From the NCBI GenBank assembly GCA_018260565.1, contig JAGLAZ010000008.1, forward strand, positions 1-64,000: 64,000 nt of DNA, written 5' to 3'. Both the position numbers and the translations under genes were made by a program. Positions 10,522 through 18,994 of the stretch are shown piece by piece. Every line of letters starts with the position of its first letter. The stretch's first letter is position 1. The DNA comes from Flavobacteriaceae bacterium (GTDB taxonomy: Bacteria; Bacteroidota; Bacteroidia; Flavobacteriales; Weeksellaceae). Below the pieces are notes generated by a model, which worked only from the letters and a program-made list of their open reading frames with translations, did no database searches and had not been told where the DNA came from.

Positions 10522-11451
10522 ATGGATTTAGGCGTAGATTTTTTAGGACATTCAATTAAAAATCCACTAATGAATGCATCTGGATGCTGGTGCGATAATA
10601 AAGACTTGCTGGATGATCTTTTACAATCTGAAGCAGGCACTTTCGTTACGAAAAGTGCAACATCAGAATATCGCGAAGGAAATCCAAAACCTAGGTATAT
10701 AGAGGTCCCTTTAGGTAGTATCAACTCCATGGGACTTCCAAATCTCGGTATTGATTTTTATTTAAACTATTCACTCGAATTTCAAAATAACCATCCAGAT
10801 GATATCAATTTCCTATCCATAGCCGGAATGTGTATGGAGGATAACTTATCCATGGTTAAAAAAATAGAACAGTCTGAATTTAAGGGTATTACGGAGCTTA
10901 ATCTATCTTGTCCTAATGTTCCTGGAAAGCCACAAATAGGCTATGATTTCGAAGCCACTGAACGTATATTGGAAGAGGTGTTTTCTTTGACAAAAAAGAA
11001 AATTGGTGTTAAACTACCTCCATATTTTGATTTTGCTCACTTTGATGCGGTAAGCGAAATTTTAAATAAATTTCCATTGAGCTATGTAAACTGCATTAAT
11101 TCATTAGGGAATGGGCTATATATAGAAGATGATACGGTAAGCATTCGGCCTAAGGACGGCTTCGGAGGCATTGGTGGAGCCTATGTGAAGCCTACAGCAT
11201 TGGCTAATGTACGTGCGTTTTATTTGAGACTTAATCAAGATATTGCTATTATAGGGTGTGGCGGTGTAGAATCTGGTAAAGATATGTACGAACATATTCT
11301 CTGTGGTGCACATCTTGTACAGGTGGGTACCCAACTAATGAAAGAAGGACCTCAAGTTTTTGCAAGAATCTTACAGGAATTTAATGAGTTAGTAAAATCG
11401 AAAGGATATGAAAGCCTTAAAGATTTACGAGGCGCTTTAAAAAGTATGTAA
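10522..11451 (+). CDS. pyrD: Dihydroorotate dehydrogenase, class 1A (fumarate-type)
   Basis: Cytosolic FMN enzyme of pyrimidine synthesis, oxidising dihydroorotate to orotate. The 309 residues begin directly with the barrel and lack the N-terminal membrane helix of the quinone-linked class 2 enzymes. Class 1A is indicated by NLSCPNVPGKPQ (residues about 132-143), which holds the catalytic cysteine, and by GSINSMGLPN and PKDGFGGIGGAYVKPTALANVRAFY, all closely resembling the fumarate-using PyrDA of Lactococcus as I know it. Class 1A enzymes are homodimers using fumarate as acceptor. I would have expected class 2 in this lineage, so transfer is possible. It is divergent from the SDR gene. Confidence 0.92.
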   Translation: MDLGVDFLGHSIKNPLMNASGCWCDNKDLLDDLLQSEAGTFVTKSATSEYREGNPKPRYIEVPLGSINSMGLPNLGIDFYLNYSLEFQNNHPDDINFLSIAGMCMEDNLSMVKKIEQSEFKGITELNLSCPNVPGKPQIGYDFEATERILEEVFSLTKKKIGVKLPPYFDFAHFDAVSEILNKFPLSYVNCINSLGNGLYIEDDTVSIRPKDGFGGIGGAYVKPTALANVRAFYLRLNQDIAIIGCGGVESGKDMYEHILCGAHLVQVGTQLMKEGPQVFARILQEFNELVKSKGYESLKDLRGALKSM

Positions 11452-11639
11452 TGAAGAATAAAGTTTCTTCGTTATAAAACAGAAGTAGCAAAAGATACCC
11501 TTGATAAATACGTTTTATAAAAAATACAATAAGATTATTAAATTTTATTTCTAAAATTTACAGTTTGGTATAATAATAGTGTAAAAGGATTTAGAAAAAT
11601 TTGATAAATTTAAACCAAATATTAGGTATTTTTTTTACT

Positions 11640-12122
11640 ATGAAAATTGATGACATTGATTTAAACATTCTCCGCTTATTATTAGATGATAATAAAATGA
11701 GCACCAAGGACATTGCAGCTCGGGTAAATCTCTCCATCACTCCGGTGCATGAGAGAATAAAAAAATTAGAAGCTGAGGGTATTATTAGTAAAAATGTAGT
11801 GCTATTAAACCTTGAAAAACTTGGATATCCTGTAGTAGGCTACCTTCAGATAAAACTTATTAAGCATCATGAAGATATTTTTCAAAAATTTGAAGAAAAG
11901 ATTAAATCATTTTCTGAAGTTATAGAAGCGAGCTTCGTGGCTGGTGAATATGATGTTATTCTTAAGATTATATTGAAAGATATGCAGGCCTACCACAACT
12001 TCATTTTACACAAAATTTCAAATCTGGATTATATCTCTGGAATTAAAAGTAATTTCGTAATAAAATACCTTACAGATAACCATCAAAGTATTACAGGAGA
12101 ACAATTTGGTAAATTAATTTAA
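11640..12122 (+). CDS. Lrp/AsnC family transcriptional regulator
   Basis: 160-residue DNA-binding regulator. The N-terminal winged helix-turn-helix (about residues 1-60) contains the family opening DDIDLNILRLL and the recognition region DIAARVNLSITPVHERIKKLE. The C-terminal part (about 65-150) is the RAM/AsnC effector and oligomerisation domain (GEYDVILKI). I start it at the ATG at 11640, since family proteins begin just before the D.ID..IL segment. The frame continues upstream to a TTG at 11601 without homology support. It stands alone between pyrD and the rplM operon, with 188 bases of AT-rich DNA upstream. The target genes and effector are unknown. Confidence 0.9.
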   Translation: MKIDDIDLNILRLLLDDNKMSTKDIAARVNLSITPVHERIKKLEAEGIISKNVVLLNLEKLGYPVVGYLQIKLIKHHEDIFQKFEEKIKSFSEVIEASFVAGEYDVILKIILKDMQAYHNFILHKISNLDYISGIKSNFVIKYLTDNHQSITGEQFGKLI

Positions 12123-12161
12123 AAATTAATATCGGAAATTTTATAATTCAAACTAATTTTT

Positions 12162-12169
12162 TACCTTTG
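12162..12169 (+). promoter_or_regulatory. Candidate -7 box of rplM-rpsI
   Basis: TACCTTTG matches TAnnTTTG and lies 44 bases before the rplM GTG start. A small hairpin follows directly. Confidence 0.6.
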
Positions 12170-12172
12170 CAA

Positions 12173-12185
12173 ACCCATTTTGGGT
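12173..12185 (+). promoter_or_regulatory. Small hairpin in the rplM leader
   Basis: ACCCA / TGGGT inverted repeat with a three-base loop, located at the expected 5' end of the rplM-rpsI mRNA. It could be a binding site for autogenous control by L13, or just a transcript-stabilising 5' stem. Only five base pairs support it. Confidence 0.35.
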
Positions 12186-12213
12186 AATTAATACAAACCG
12201 TAATCGATATAGT

Positions 12214-12669
12214 GTGAATACTTTAAGCTATAAAACCGTCTCTGCCAATAAGGCTACAGCCAACAAAAGTTGGGTGATCGTAGATGCAGAGGGACAGCCT
12301 TTAGGGCGTGTTGCCTCCAATATCGCGAAAATTCTTCGTGGAAAACATAAGCCTAATTTTACCCCGCATGTAGATTGCGGTGATAATGTTATTGTACTCA
12401 ATGCGGGTAAAATAACGCTTACAGGAAATAAATGGGAAGATAAAGAATACATTTGGCACACAGGATATCCAGGTGGCCAAAGACGTATGACTGCCCAAGA
12501 ACTCCTTAATAAGGATGAACTTAAGGTCCTAGAAAAATCTGTTAAAGGAATGCTTCCAAAAAATAAATTAGGATCGCAGCTTCTTCGTAATCTTCACCTT
12601 TATAAAGGATCTGAGCATAAGCATGAGGCTCAACAGCCTACTCAAATCAATCTTGCAGAATTCAAATAA
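12214..12669 (+). CDS. rplM: 50S ribosomal protein L13
   Basis: Large-subunit r-protein (uL13) needed early in 50S assembly. The 151 residues contain the family segments WVIVDAEGQPLGRVAS, ILRGKHKPNFTPH, DNVIVLNA and HTGYPGG, followed by GMLPKNKLG. The start codon is GTG at 12214, which gives the N-terminus MNTLSYKTVSANKAT as I know it in flavobacteria. rpsI follows after five bases, the classical pair in bacteria. Confidence 0.97.
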   Translation: MNTLSYKTVSANKATANKSWVIVDAEGQPLGRVASNIAKILRGKHKPNFTPHVDCGDNVIVLNAGKITLTGNKWEDKEYIWHTGYPGGQRRMTAQELLNKDELKVLEKSVKGMLPKNKLGSQLLRNLHLYKGSEHKHEAQQPTQINLAEFK

Positions 12670-12674
12670 AATAT

Positions 12675-13061
12675 ATGTCTATCATTCATAAAATAGGAAG
12701 AAGAAAAACTTCCGTAGCAAGAATTTATTTGCAGCCCGGATCCGGAAATATGGTAATTAATGGAAAAGATGCCAAAGATTATCTTAATACAAACTTATTG
12801 TTATATAAAGTTCAGCAACCATTTTCTCTTACAGAAACTGTTGATCAATATGATGTGAAAGTAAATGTTCAGGGAGGAGGTATTACCGGACAAGCTGAAG
12901 CTATTCGTCTTGCAATTTCCCGTGCAATGGTAAATATAAACGAAGAGTTTCGTTTGATTCTAAAGCCAGTAGGACTTCTTACAAGAGATGCTCGTATGGT
13001 GGAAAGAAAAAAACCTGGTCAGAAAAAAGCGAGAAAGAAATTCCAGTTCTCAAAACGTTAA
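12675..13061 (+). CDS. rpsI: 30S ribosomal protein S9
   Basis: Small-subunit r-protein (uS9) whose C-terminal tail reaches the P-site tRNA. The 128 residues include the N-terminal GRRKTSVARIYLQPG, the central GGGITGQAEAIRLAISRA and the basic C-terminal tail ending in KFQFSKR, with the terminal Lys-Arg expected to contact the anticodon loop. It is cotranscribed with rplM. The 178 bases between its stop and the rpsB start carry a leader hairpin, so rpsB may have its own control. Confidence 0.97.
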   Translation: MSIIHKIGRRKTSVARIYLQPGSGNMVINGKDAKDYLNTNLLLYKVQQPFSLTETVDQYDVKVNVQGGGITGQAEAIRLAISRAMVNINEEFRLILKPVGLLTRDARMVERKKPGQKKARKKFQFSKR

Positions 13062-13180
13062 TATTCCCAGTTTTATCTATACTTTATTGGATTAAGCATT
13101 TTTTAAAACGCAATCTTCAACGAATAATTAGATAAATACAAATAAATTTTATAATAATTGCCCGTTCAGTTTAGCATCTA

Positions 13181-13204
13181 AACCAGCACTTAATTTCGCT
13201 GGTT
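13181..13204 (+). promoter_or_regulatory. Leader hairpin before rpsB
   Basis: Seven-bp perfect inverted repeat AACCAGC / GCTGGTT with a ten-base loop, 36 bases before the rpsB ATG and the most GC-rich feature of the 178-base gap. There is no T tract, so it is not a terminator. A role as an S2-binding autoregulatory leader is inference. Confidence 0.4.
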
Positions 13205-13239
13205 GCTTGCATAATTTGCGGAAAGTAAACTACCAAAAA

Positions 13240-13998
13240 ATGGCAAAAGTAAACGTTAAAGACCTGCTTGATGCAGGCGTACATTTCGGTCACATGACCA
13301 GAAAATGGAATCCTAATATGGCTCCCTATATCTTTATGGAGAAAAATGGGATCCACATTATAGACCTTCATAAGACTGTTGTAAAACTAGAAGAAACCTG
13401 TAATGCTCTTGAAAAAATTGTAGCATCTGGAAGAAAAGTTCTTTTTGTAGCCACAAAAAAACAAGCTAAAGAAATTGTAGCAAAACACGCATCCGAACTG
13501 GATATGCCCTATATTACAGAGAGATGGCCTGGTGGAATGCTTACTAACTTCGTTACTATACGTAAGGCGGTTAAAAAGATGAATTCAATTGATAAAATGA
13601 AAAAGGATGGTACCTTTGAAACTTTATCTAAGAAAGAAAGACTTCAAGTAGATCGTCAAAGAGCGAAACTAGAGAAGGATCTTGGTTCTATTTCGGAAAT
13701 GGTTCGCCTTCCTGCAGCTTTATTCATTGTAGATATTATGCGTGAACATATTGCTGTAACTGAGGCTAAAAAATTAGGAATACCCGTATTTGCTATTGTT
13801 GATACCAATTCAGATCCTCGTAAAGTGGATTATGTAGTGCCAGGAAATGATGATGCTTCTAAATCTATTGACTTATTATTAAGTGTAGTAGGTGAAGCAG
13901 TTAAAGAAGGACAAAGCCAAAGAAAAGCGGATAAAGAAAAAATCAAGGAAGACGGTGGTGAAAAAACCGCAGAATCTGACGAAGAATTTGACGCTTAA
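13240..13998 (+). CDS. rpsB: 30S ribosomal protein S2
   Basis: Small-subunit r-protein (uS2). The 252 residues show the family opening VKDLLDAGVHFGH, the signature KWNPNMAPYIF, ERWPGGMLTNF, LPAALFIVDI, and IPVFAIVDTNSDP. The C-terminal 25 residues are a charged tail rich in Lys, Glu and Asp. I start it at the ATG at 13240; the frame extends upstream to 13207 but family proteins begin at this point. In many relatives rpsB is followed by tsf (EF-Ts). Here it is followed by a terminator and then rimP, so tsf must be elsewhere. Confidence 0.97.
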   Translation: MAKVNVKDLLDAGVHFGHMTRKWNPNMAPYIFMEKNGIHIIDLHKTVVKLEETCNALEKIVASGRKVLFVATKKQAKEIVAKHASELDMPYITERWPGGMLTNFVTIRKAVKKMNSIDKMKKDGTFETLSKKERLQVDRQRAKLEKDLGSISEMVRLPAALFIVDIMREHIAVTEAKKLGIPVFAIVDTNSDPRKVDYVVPGNDDASKSIDLLLSVVGEAVKEGQSQRKADKEKIKEDGGEKTAESDEEFDA

Positions 13999-14003
13999 AT
14001 ATA

Positions 14004-14029
14004 AAAACCTCCTTTTCGGAGGTTTTTTA
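14004..14029 (+). terminator. Terminator after rpsB
   Basis: AAAACCTCC / GGAGGTTTT inverted repeat with a TTTTC loop and a T6 tail, six bases after the rpsB stop. The arm sequences also make it usable on the other strand. Confidence 0.9.
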
Positions 14030-14046
14030 TTTCCAAAGAATATTCT

Positions 14047-14054
14047 TATATTTG
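14047..14054 (+). promoter_or_regulatory. Candidate -7 box of rimP-nusA-infB
   Basis: TATATTTG, a full match to TAnnTTTG, lies between the rpsB terminator and a second terminator-like hairpin. It is 69 bases before the rimP ATG. Confidence 0.6.
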
Positions 14055-14079
14055 CAAAAGTTTTACGGTACCAATGTTT

Positions 14080-14105
14080 AGGCCTTCGCAAGAAAGGCCT
14101 TTTTT
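14080..14105 (+). promoter_or_regulatory. Candidate transcription attenuator in the rimP leader
   Basis: Seven-bp perfect inverted repeat AGGCCTT / AAGGCCT with a seven-base loop, followed by TTTTTT. It lies about 25 bases after the -7 box at 14047 and ends 17 bases before the rimP start. A full intrinsic terminator inside a leader suggests conditional termination ahead of rimP-nusA-infB. NusA itself affects pausing and termination, which would allow feedback. No alternative antiterminator pairing was identified. Confidence 0.55.
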
Positions 14106-14122
14106 GTAAACTAATAAAGTAT

Positions 14123-14593
14123 ATGGCCCTGTTGCAAGAAAAAGTAAATTTGTTGCTTGAAGATTTTTTCTCAGAAAGAAATGATATTTTCCTCTTAGAA
14201 TGTAAAATTACACCAGCTAATGCCATTCATATAATAATTGATGGAGACGCAGGAGTAACATTAGAAGATTGCCTAGCAGTAAGTAGGAAAATAGAATTTA
14301 ATTTAGACCGAGAAGAGGAAGATTTCAGTCTGGAAGTTACTTCCCCAGGTGCTACCGAACCTATTCGTCTTCAGCGGCAGTATAATAAAAACATAGGAAG
14401 GGAATTGGAAATAACGCTGCAATCTGGCAAAATTGAAACAGGAAACCTTACTCGTTTTACTGAAGATGAACTATATCTTGAAAAAACGGAGAGAGTTCCC
14501 AAAGAATTAGGGAAAGGAAAAATGACGGTATCCAGAGAATGGGCTATACCACTGAACATTATAAAATCCGCAAGGGTGATATTACAATTTTAA
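14123..14593 (+). CDS. rimP: Ribosome maturation factor RimP
   Basis: Assembly factor for the 30S subunit. The 156 residues from the ATG at 14123 include the family segments GVTLEDCLAVSRKIEFNLD and FSLEVTSPGATEPI in the N-terminal domain, and a C-terminal SH3-like domain. The open frame runs upstream to 13892 through the rpsB 3' end and the terminator hairpins, so that extension is not real. First gene of the rimP-nusA-infB operon, an arrangement conserved across bacteria. Its stop codon overlaps the nusA Shine-Dalgarno. Confidence 0.94.
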   Translation: MALLQEKVNLLLEDFFSERNDIFLLECKITPANAIHIIIDGDAGVTLEDCLAVSRKIEFNLDREEEDFSLEVTSPGATEPIRLQRQYNKNIGRELEITLQSGKIETGNLTRFTEDELYLEKTERVPKELGKGKMTVSREWAIPLNIIKSARVILQF

Positions 14594-14599
14594 GGAGGA
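14592..14599 (+). promoter_or_regulatory. Strong Shine-Dalgarno before nusA
   Basis: AAGGAGGA, nine bases before the nusA ATG and overlapping the rimP TAA stop. Such near-perfect sites are rare in Bacteroidota, where Shine-Dalgarno use is weak. It fixes the nusA start and suggests special translational handling of this gene. Confidence 0.7.
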
Positions 14600-14608
14600 T
14601 AAAGAAAA

Positions 14609-15841
14609 ATGAATAACACAGAATTAATCAATGCTTTTGGTGATTTTAAGGAAATAAGAAATATTTCCAAAACCGAACTTATGGCCATTATAGAAGACGC
14701 GCTAAAGACACTTCTGCGAAAAAAATATGATTCTGATGACCACTTTGATGTAATTGTTAATCCTGATAAAGGTGATTTTCAGATTTTTCTAAATAAAACC
14801 ATCGTAGAAGATGGAATGTCCGAAGATGATGAATTGGAAATTGAACTTACTAAGGCACTAGAAATAGACCCCACTTTTGAAATTGGAGAGGAATTTACCC
14901 AAGAAATTCTTGTCAGCGAATTAGGAAGAAGAAGTATTCTTACCTTAAAACAGATTCTGATAGGAAAATTACAAGAGCGTAATAATCAGCATATATTTGA
15001 CGGATTTAAAGATCGTGTAGGTGAAATAGTATCTGCAGAAGTACATCACATCAAAAGAAATCAAGTGATACTGTTAGATGATGATGGAAATGAATTTATC
15101 TTACCTAAAGAATTTCAAATCCCAGGTGAGTTTTATAACAAAGGTGATAATGTACGCGCGGTTATAGACTCTGTCGAGGTTCGCGGTACTAAAAATATGA
15201 TTACTGTATCTAGAACATCCCCTGTCTTCTTGGAAAAACTATTAGAACTGGAAATACCAGAAATTCAAGACGGAACAATCATCTTAAAGAAAGCAGTACG
15301 CATCCCAGGGGAAAAAGCAAAAATCGCTGTAGATGCCTATGATGATCGTATAGATCCTGTTGGAGCATGTGTAGGAGTACGAGGCTCCAGAATACATGGT
15401 GTGGTACGCGAGCTAAGAAATGAAAACATTGATGTAATTCAATGGTCTAAAAATCCTGAGGTTCTTATTAAAAGGGCATTAGGCAATGTAGATATTACTA
15501 AAATAGAACTTAATCAGGAAGAAAGACATGCACTCGTGCATACTCATGCAGATGAGATTAGCCGTGTGATTGGTAAGGGGGGTCAGAATATCCGCTTAGC
15601 TTCCCGTCTTACTGAGTATGAAATTGATGTATATAGAGAACCGGAAGAAGAAGATGTGGAACTTGATGAATTTAAGAACGCATTTGAAGATTGGGAAATA
15701 GAAGAATTCCGAAAAATAGGTCTTTATACAGCTAAGTCTGTTATGGAAAAAGACAACGATTATCTTTTGAAAAATACTGAATTAGAGGAGGAGCAAATCA
15801 TCCGTGCTAAAGAGATTTTCAAAGAAGAATTTGATAAATAA
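14609..15841 (+). CDS. nusA: Transcription termination/antitermination factor NusA
   Basis: RNA polymerase-binding factor for pausing, termination and rRNA antitermination. The 410 residues have the N-terminal polymerase-binding domain (1-125), an S1 domain (about 130-200, with a GEIVSAEVHHIKRNQVIL start), KH1 (about 225-295, with DPVGACVGVRGSRI) and KH2 (about 300-350, with SRVIGKGGQNIRLA). A short acidic C-terminal tail follows, without the duplicated AR repeats of Escherichia coli. It lies between rimP and infB and has the strong Shine-Dalgarno described separately. Confidence 0.97.
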   Translation: MNNTELINAFGDFKEIRNISKTELMAIIEDALKTLLRKKYDSDDHFDVIVNPDKGDFQIFLNKTIVEDGMSEDDELEIELTKALEIDPTFEIGEEFTQEILVSELGRRSILTLKQILIGKLQERNNQHIFDGFKDRVGEIVSAEVHHIKRNQVILLDDDGNEFILPKEFQIPGEFYNKGDNVRAVIDSVEVRGTKNMITVSRTSPVFLEKLLELEIPEIQDGTIILKKAVRIPGEKAKIAVDAYDDRIDPVGACVGVRGSRIHGVVRELRNENIDVIQWSKNPEVLIKRALGNVDITKIELNQEERHALVHTHADEISRVIGKGGQNIRLASRLTEYEIDVYREPEEEDVELDEFKNAFEDWEIEEFRKIGLYTAKSVMEKDNDYLLKNTELEEEQIIRAKEIFKEEFDK

Positions 15842-15865
15842 TTATAAAAAAATAGCACATACTGC

Positions 15866-18800
15866 ATGCCAAAAATCAGATTAAATAAGGCAGTCAAACG
15901 ATTTAACATCTCTGTTACTCGCTTGGTTGATTTCCTCTCCTCCAAAGGTTTTGTTGTGGATTCAAATCCCAATTCCCAGTTGGATGAAAACGCTTATGAA
16001 GCTCTGGAAAAAGAATTCGCAACGGATTCTGCCCAGAAAAAAGCCTCAGAGGAAGTCATCATTCATACCACCACAGCTGCCAAAGTTGTGAGTGCCTCTA
16101 CAGAAGAGGTGATAAGAGCGAAGGCTAAGCCAGCCCCCGAGCGTAAAGTTTTGGGGAAAATTGATCTTGAAAATAAAGGCCGTACACCATCAGTTCCTGA
16201 TAAAGAAACACCTAGTGTAGATTCCACTCCTTCTCAGCCTACTATTCCCGCACCGGAAACTTCAAGTGAAGAAATTCCAGCACGTTCATCGGATAATCTG
16301 GAAGAAAAAACTGAAACGGAAACTAAGGATATACAAAGTCCAAGTTCAGAATCTATCAACCAAAATATTCCTGCACCAAAAGAATTACCAGAAGAAGCTC
16401 CTTCAACTGAAAATACGACTCAGGAATTCAAAATTTTGGATAAAATTGATCTTTCTCAAATAGAATCAAGAAAGAAAAAGCCAAAACAAGATTCCAAAAA
16501 ACCTGCAGCTACAAACAGTAGAAACCAAAATCCTGTTGTAAAACCTCCTAGTTCCTCAGAACAAAAACCTTCTGCACCAAATGTAGAGGAGGGTAAAAAA
16601 ATGGAAATTCCATTAGCTTCACCTCCTGCAGAACAACCTGCCGTGCAGGTTCCTGGTATGGCTGCACCTGAAGAGGATTTGCACACTACTGTTTATAAAA
16701 AATTAGACGGTCCTAAAATAGTTGGAGAAAAAGTAGACCTTTCTAAATTCGAATCTAAATCATCCGCTGATAAAAAGAAACGGAAACGAATTGGCCGTAC
16801 ACCAGATGGGAAACCAGGTACTACACCTGCGCAAAGGACTCCGGGCAATAATCCAGGAGCTAACAATAACAGACCGGGCGGTCCAGGTAGAGGCCCTAAT
16901 ACAGGTGGCCCTAATAACCGTAATAAAAGGCCAGGTGCCAGAAACATGCCTGCAGCACCTCCTGCAGAACTTACGGAAGAACAAGTAAAAAACCAAATTA
17001 GAGAGACTTTAGAAAAACTTACCAATAAGGGAGGAAAATCAAAAGGTTCCAAATACAGAAAGGAAAAACGAACCACCCGAAGAGAGCAAGATGCTCAGCA
17101 AGAGCGGGATAATATGGAAGATCGTGTCCTTAAGGTTACGGAATTTATAACCGTTAGTGAACTTGCATCCCTTATGGATGTTTCTCCTACTGAAGTTATC
17201 TCTGTATGTTTCTCATTAGGAGTAATGGTTACAATGAATCAACGATTAGAAGCTGATACATTACTTTTAGTAGCAGATGAATTTGGATATAAAATAGAAT
17301 TCTCTGATGCAGATCTGGAAACAGAAACTGAGGAAGAAGCCCATGATGATGAAGAAACTCTAATTAAAAGAGCACCTATTGTAACTGTAATGGGGCATGT
17401 AGACCATGGTAAAACTTCATTGTTGGATTACATCCGGAAAACAAACGTTATCGCAGGAGAATCTGGTGGAATTACACAGCACATCGGTGCTTATAATGTA
17501 AAACTAGAAAATGGAGAACGAATAACTTTCTTAGATACTCCAGGTCACGAAGCCTTTACCGCAATGCGTGCTCGTGGTGCGCAACTTACAGATATTGCTA
17601 TCATTGTAATAGCTGCAGATGATGATGTAATGCCTCAGACAAAAGAAGCGATCTCCCATGCTCAAGCGGCTGGCGTACCTATGATTATTGCTATAAATAA
17701 AATTGACAGACCAGCAGCCAACCCGGATAAAATTCGGGAACAACTTTCTGCAATGAATATTTTAGTGGAAGAATGGGGAGGAAATGTTCAATCTCAGGAA
17801 ATCTCTGCTAAACAAGGAATTAATATAGACCTATTGCTAGAAAAGGTTCTTTTACAAGCAGAAATTTTAGATCTAAAGGCTAATCCAAATAGAAACGCAC
17901 AAGGTGTGATAATAGAAGCCTCATTGGATAAAGGAAGAGGTTATGTAGCTACCATTTTAGTAGAAAAAGGTACCCTTAAAGTAGGTGACTATATGCTAGC
18001 TGGTAAAAACCACGGTAAAGTGAAAGCAATGCTAGACGAAAGAGGCCAACCTCTCAACGAGGCTGGGCCATCTGTACCGGTTATTGTTTTGGGACTAGAT
18101 GGTGCGCCTACAGCAGGTGATAAGTTTAAAGTCTATGATGACGAGCGTGAGGCGAAAAATATTGCCGCCAAAAGAGAGCAACTTCAGCGTGAACAATCCA
18201 TCCGAACCAAAAAACATCTTACACTGGATGAAATAGGTAGAAGAATAGCCTTAGGAGATTTCAAGGAACTTAACATCATTTTAAAAGGTGATGTGGATGG
18301 ATCTGTAGAAGCCTTATCTGATATGTTAGAAAGACTTTCCACGGAAGAAATTCAAGTAAATATTCTTCATAAAGGTGTAGGACAAATCACAGAAAGTGAT
18401 GTACTCCTTGCCACAGCTTCAGATGCTATTATCATAGGATTTAATGTTCGTCCTGGTGGAAATGCCAAAGAATTAGCAGAAAAAGAGGAGATTGAAATCC
18501 GAAACTATTCTGTAATCTATGATGCTATAGATGAAGTAAAAGAAGCTATGGAGGGAATGCTTTCTCCAGAGATTAAGGAACAGGTGATAGGAAGTTTGGA
18601 AATCCGTGAAGTATACAAGATTTCAAAGATAGGAACCATTGCAGGTTGTATGGTAACCTCAGGGAAAATCACTAGAAATTCTAAAGTGCGGGTTTTGCGT
18701 GATGGAATCGTAAAATTTGATGGAGAACTGGAAAGTTTGAAACGATTTAAAGATGATGTTAAAGAAGTAGTGAAAGGATACGATTGCGGATTAAACCTAA

Positions 18801-18874
18801 AAGGATATAACGACATAGAAGTTGGTGATCAACTTGAAGTTTATGAATTTGTATCTATTAAGAAAAAATTATAA
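15866..18874 (+). CDS. infB: Translation initiation factor IF-2
   Basis: GTPase bringing fMet-tRNA to the 30S initiation complex. The 1002 residues divide into an IF2_N helix (1-50), a long low-complexity linker (about 50-420) rich in Pro, Ser, Glu and Lys, and a Gly/Pro/Asn/Arg-rich stretch (about 310-365). A second IF2_N-like region (about 430-480) comes next, and then the G domain with GHVDHGKTS (G1, about 510), DTPGHEAF (G3) and NKID (G4). Domains II-IV follow. It is the last gene of rimP-nusA-infB and is followed by a clear terminator. Long variable linkers are normal in this factor. Confidence 0.97.
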   Translation: MPKIRLNKAVKRFNISVTRLVDFLSSKGFVVDSNPNSQLDENAYEALEKEFATDSAQKKASEEVIIHTTTAAKVVSASTEEVIRAKAKPAPERKVLGKIDLENKGRTPSVPDKETPSVDSTPSQPTIPAPETSSEEIPARSSDNLEEKTETETKDIQSPSSESINQNIPAPKELPEEAPSTENTTQEFKILDKIDLSQIESRKKKPKQDSKKPAATNSRNQNPVVKPPSSSEQKPSAPNVEEGKKMEIPLASPPAEQPAVQVPGMAAPEEDLHTTVYKKLDGPKIVGEKVDLSKFESKSSADKKKRKRIGRTPDGKPGTTPAQRTPGNNPGANNNRPGGPGRGPNTGGPNNRNKRPGARNMPAAPPAELTEEQVKNQIRETLEKLTNKGGKSKGSKYRKEKRTTRREQDAQQERDNMEDRVLKVTEFITVSELASLMDVSPTEVISVCFSLGVMVTMNQRLEADTLLLVADEFGYKIEFSDADLETETEEEAHDDEETLIKRAPIVTVMGHVDHGKTSLLDYIRKTNVIAGESGGITQHIGAYNVKLENGERITFLDTPGHEAFTAMRARGAQLTDIAIIVIAADDDVMPQTKEAISHAQAAGVPMIIAINKIDRPAANPDKIREQLSAMNILVEEWGGNVQSQEISAKQGINIDLLLEKVLLQAEILDLKANPNRNAQGVIIEASLDKGRGYVATILVEKGTLKVGDYMLAGKNHGKVKAMLDERGQPLNEAGPSVPVIVLGLDGAPTAGDKFKVYDDEREAKNIAAKREQLQREQSIRTKKHLTLDEIGRRIALGDFKELNIILKGDVDGSVEALSDMLERLSTEEIQVNILHKGVGQITESDVLLATASDAIIIGFNVRPGGNAKELAEKEEIEIRNYSVIYDAIDEVKEAMEGMLSPEIKEQVIGSLEIREVYKISKIGTIAGCMVTSGKITRNSKVRVLRDGIVKFDGELESLKRFKDDVKEVVKGYDCGLNLKGYNDIEVGDQLEVYEFVSIKKKL

Positions 18875-18900
18875 AAGAAATATTTTCTGTTTATTGTTAA

Positions 18901-18927
18901 AATCACCATATTATTGGTGATTTTTTT
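18901..18927 (+). terminator. Terminator after infB
   Basis: AATCACCA / TGGTGATT inverted repeat with a six-base loop and a T7 tail, 27 bases after the infB stop. Confidence 0.9.
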
Positions 18928-18935
18928 AATAATTG

Positions 18936-18966
18936 TTGGTGGTGTTAAATTAAATTGACATATTTG
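18936..18966 (+). promoter_or_regulatory. Candidate promoter of the susC-susD pair
   Basis: TTG at 18936-18938, 20 bases of spacer, then CATATTTG at 18959-18966 (one mismatch to TAnnTTTG). The spacing fits the Bacteroidota -33/-7 promoter. The susC ATG is 28 bases further on. Confidence 0.5.
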
Positions 18967-18994
18967 CATATAAGAAATATTAAATATCGTTAAC

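Noticed and set aside
11453..11470. GAAGAA/TTCTTC inverted repeat after pyrD as a terminator
   Set aside because: Only six pairs, no T tail, and the region is low in GC.
11452..11639. RNA gene in the gap before the Lrp/AsnC regulator
   Set aside because: The stretch is very AT-rich and holds no cloverleaf, GC-rich hairpin or terminator.
13892..14122. N-terminal extension of RimP reading back into rpsB
   Set aside because: The extension crosses a terminator, a -7 box and a second hairpin and matches nothing in the family; rimP begins at 14123.
16693..17076. Long antisense open frame opposite the infB linker
   Set aside because: It arises from the Gly/Pro-rich composition of the linker; the codon pattern and homology belong to infB on the plus strand.
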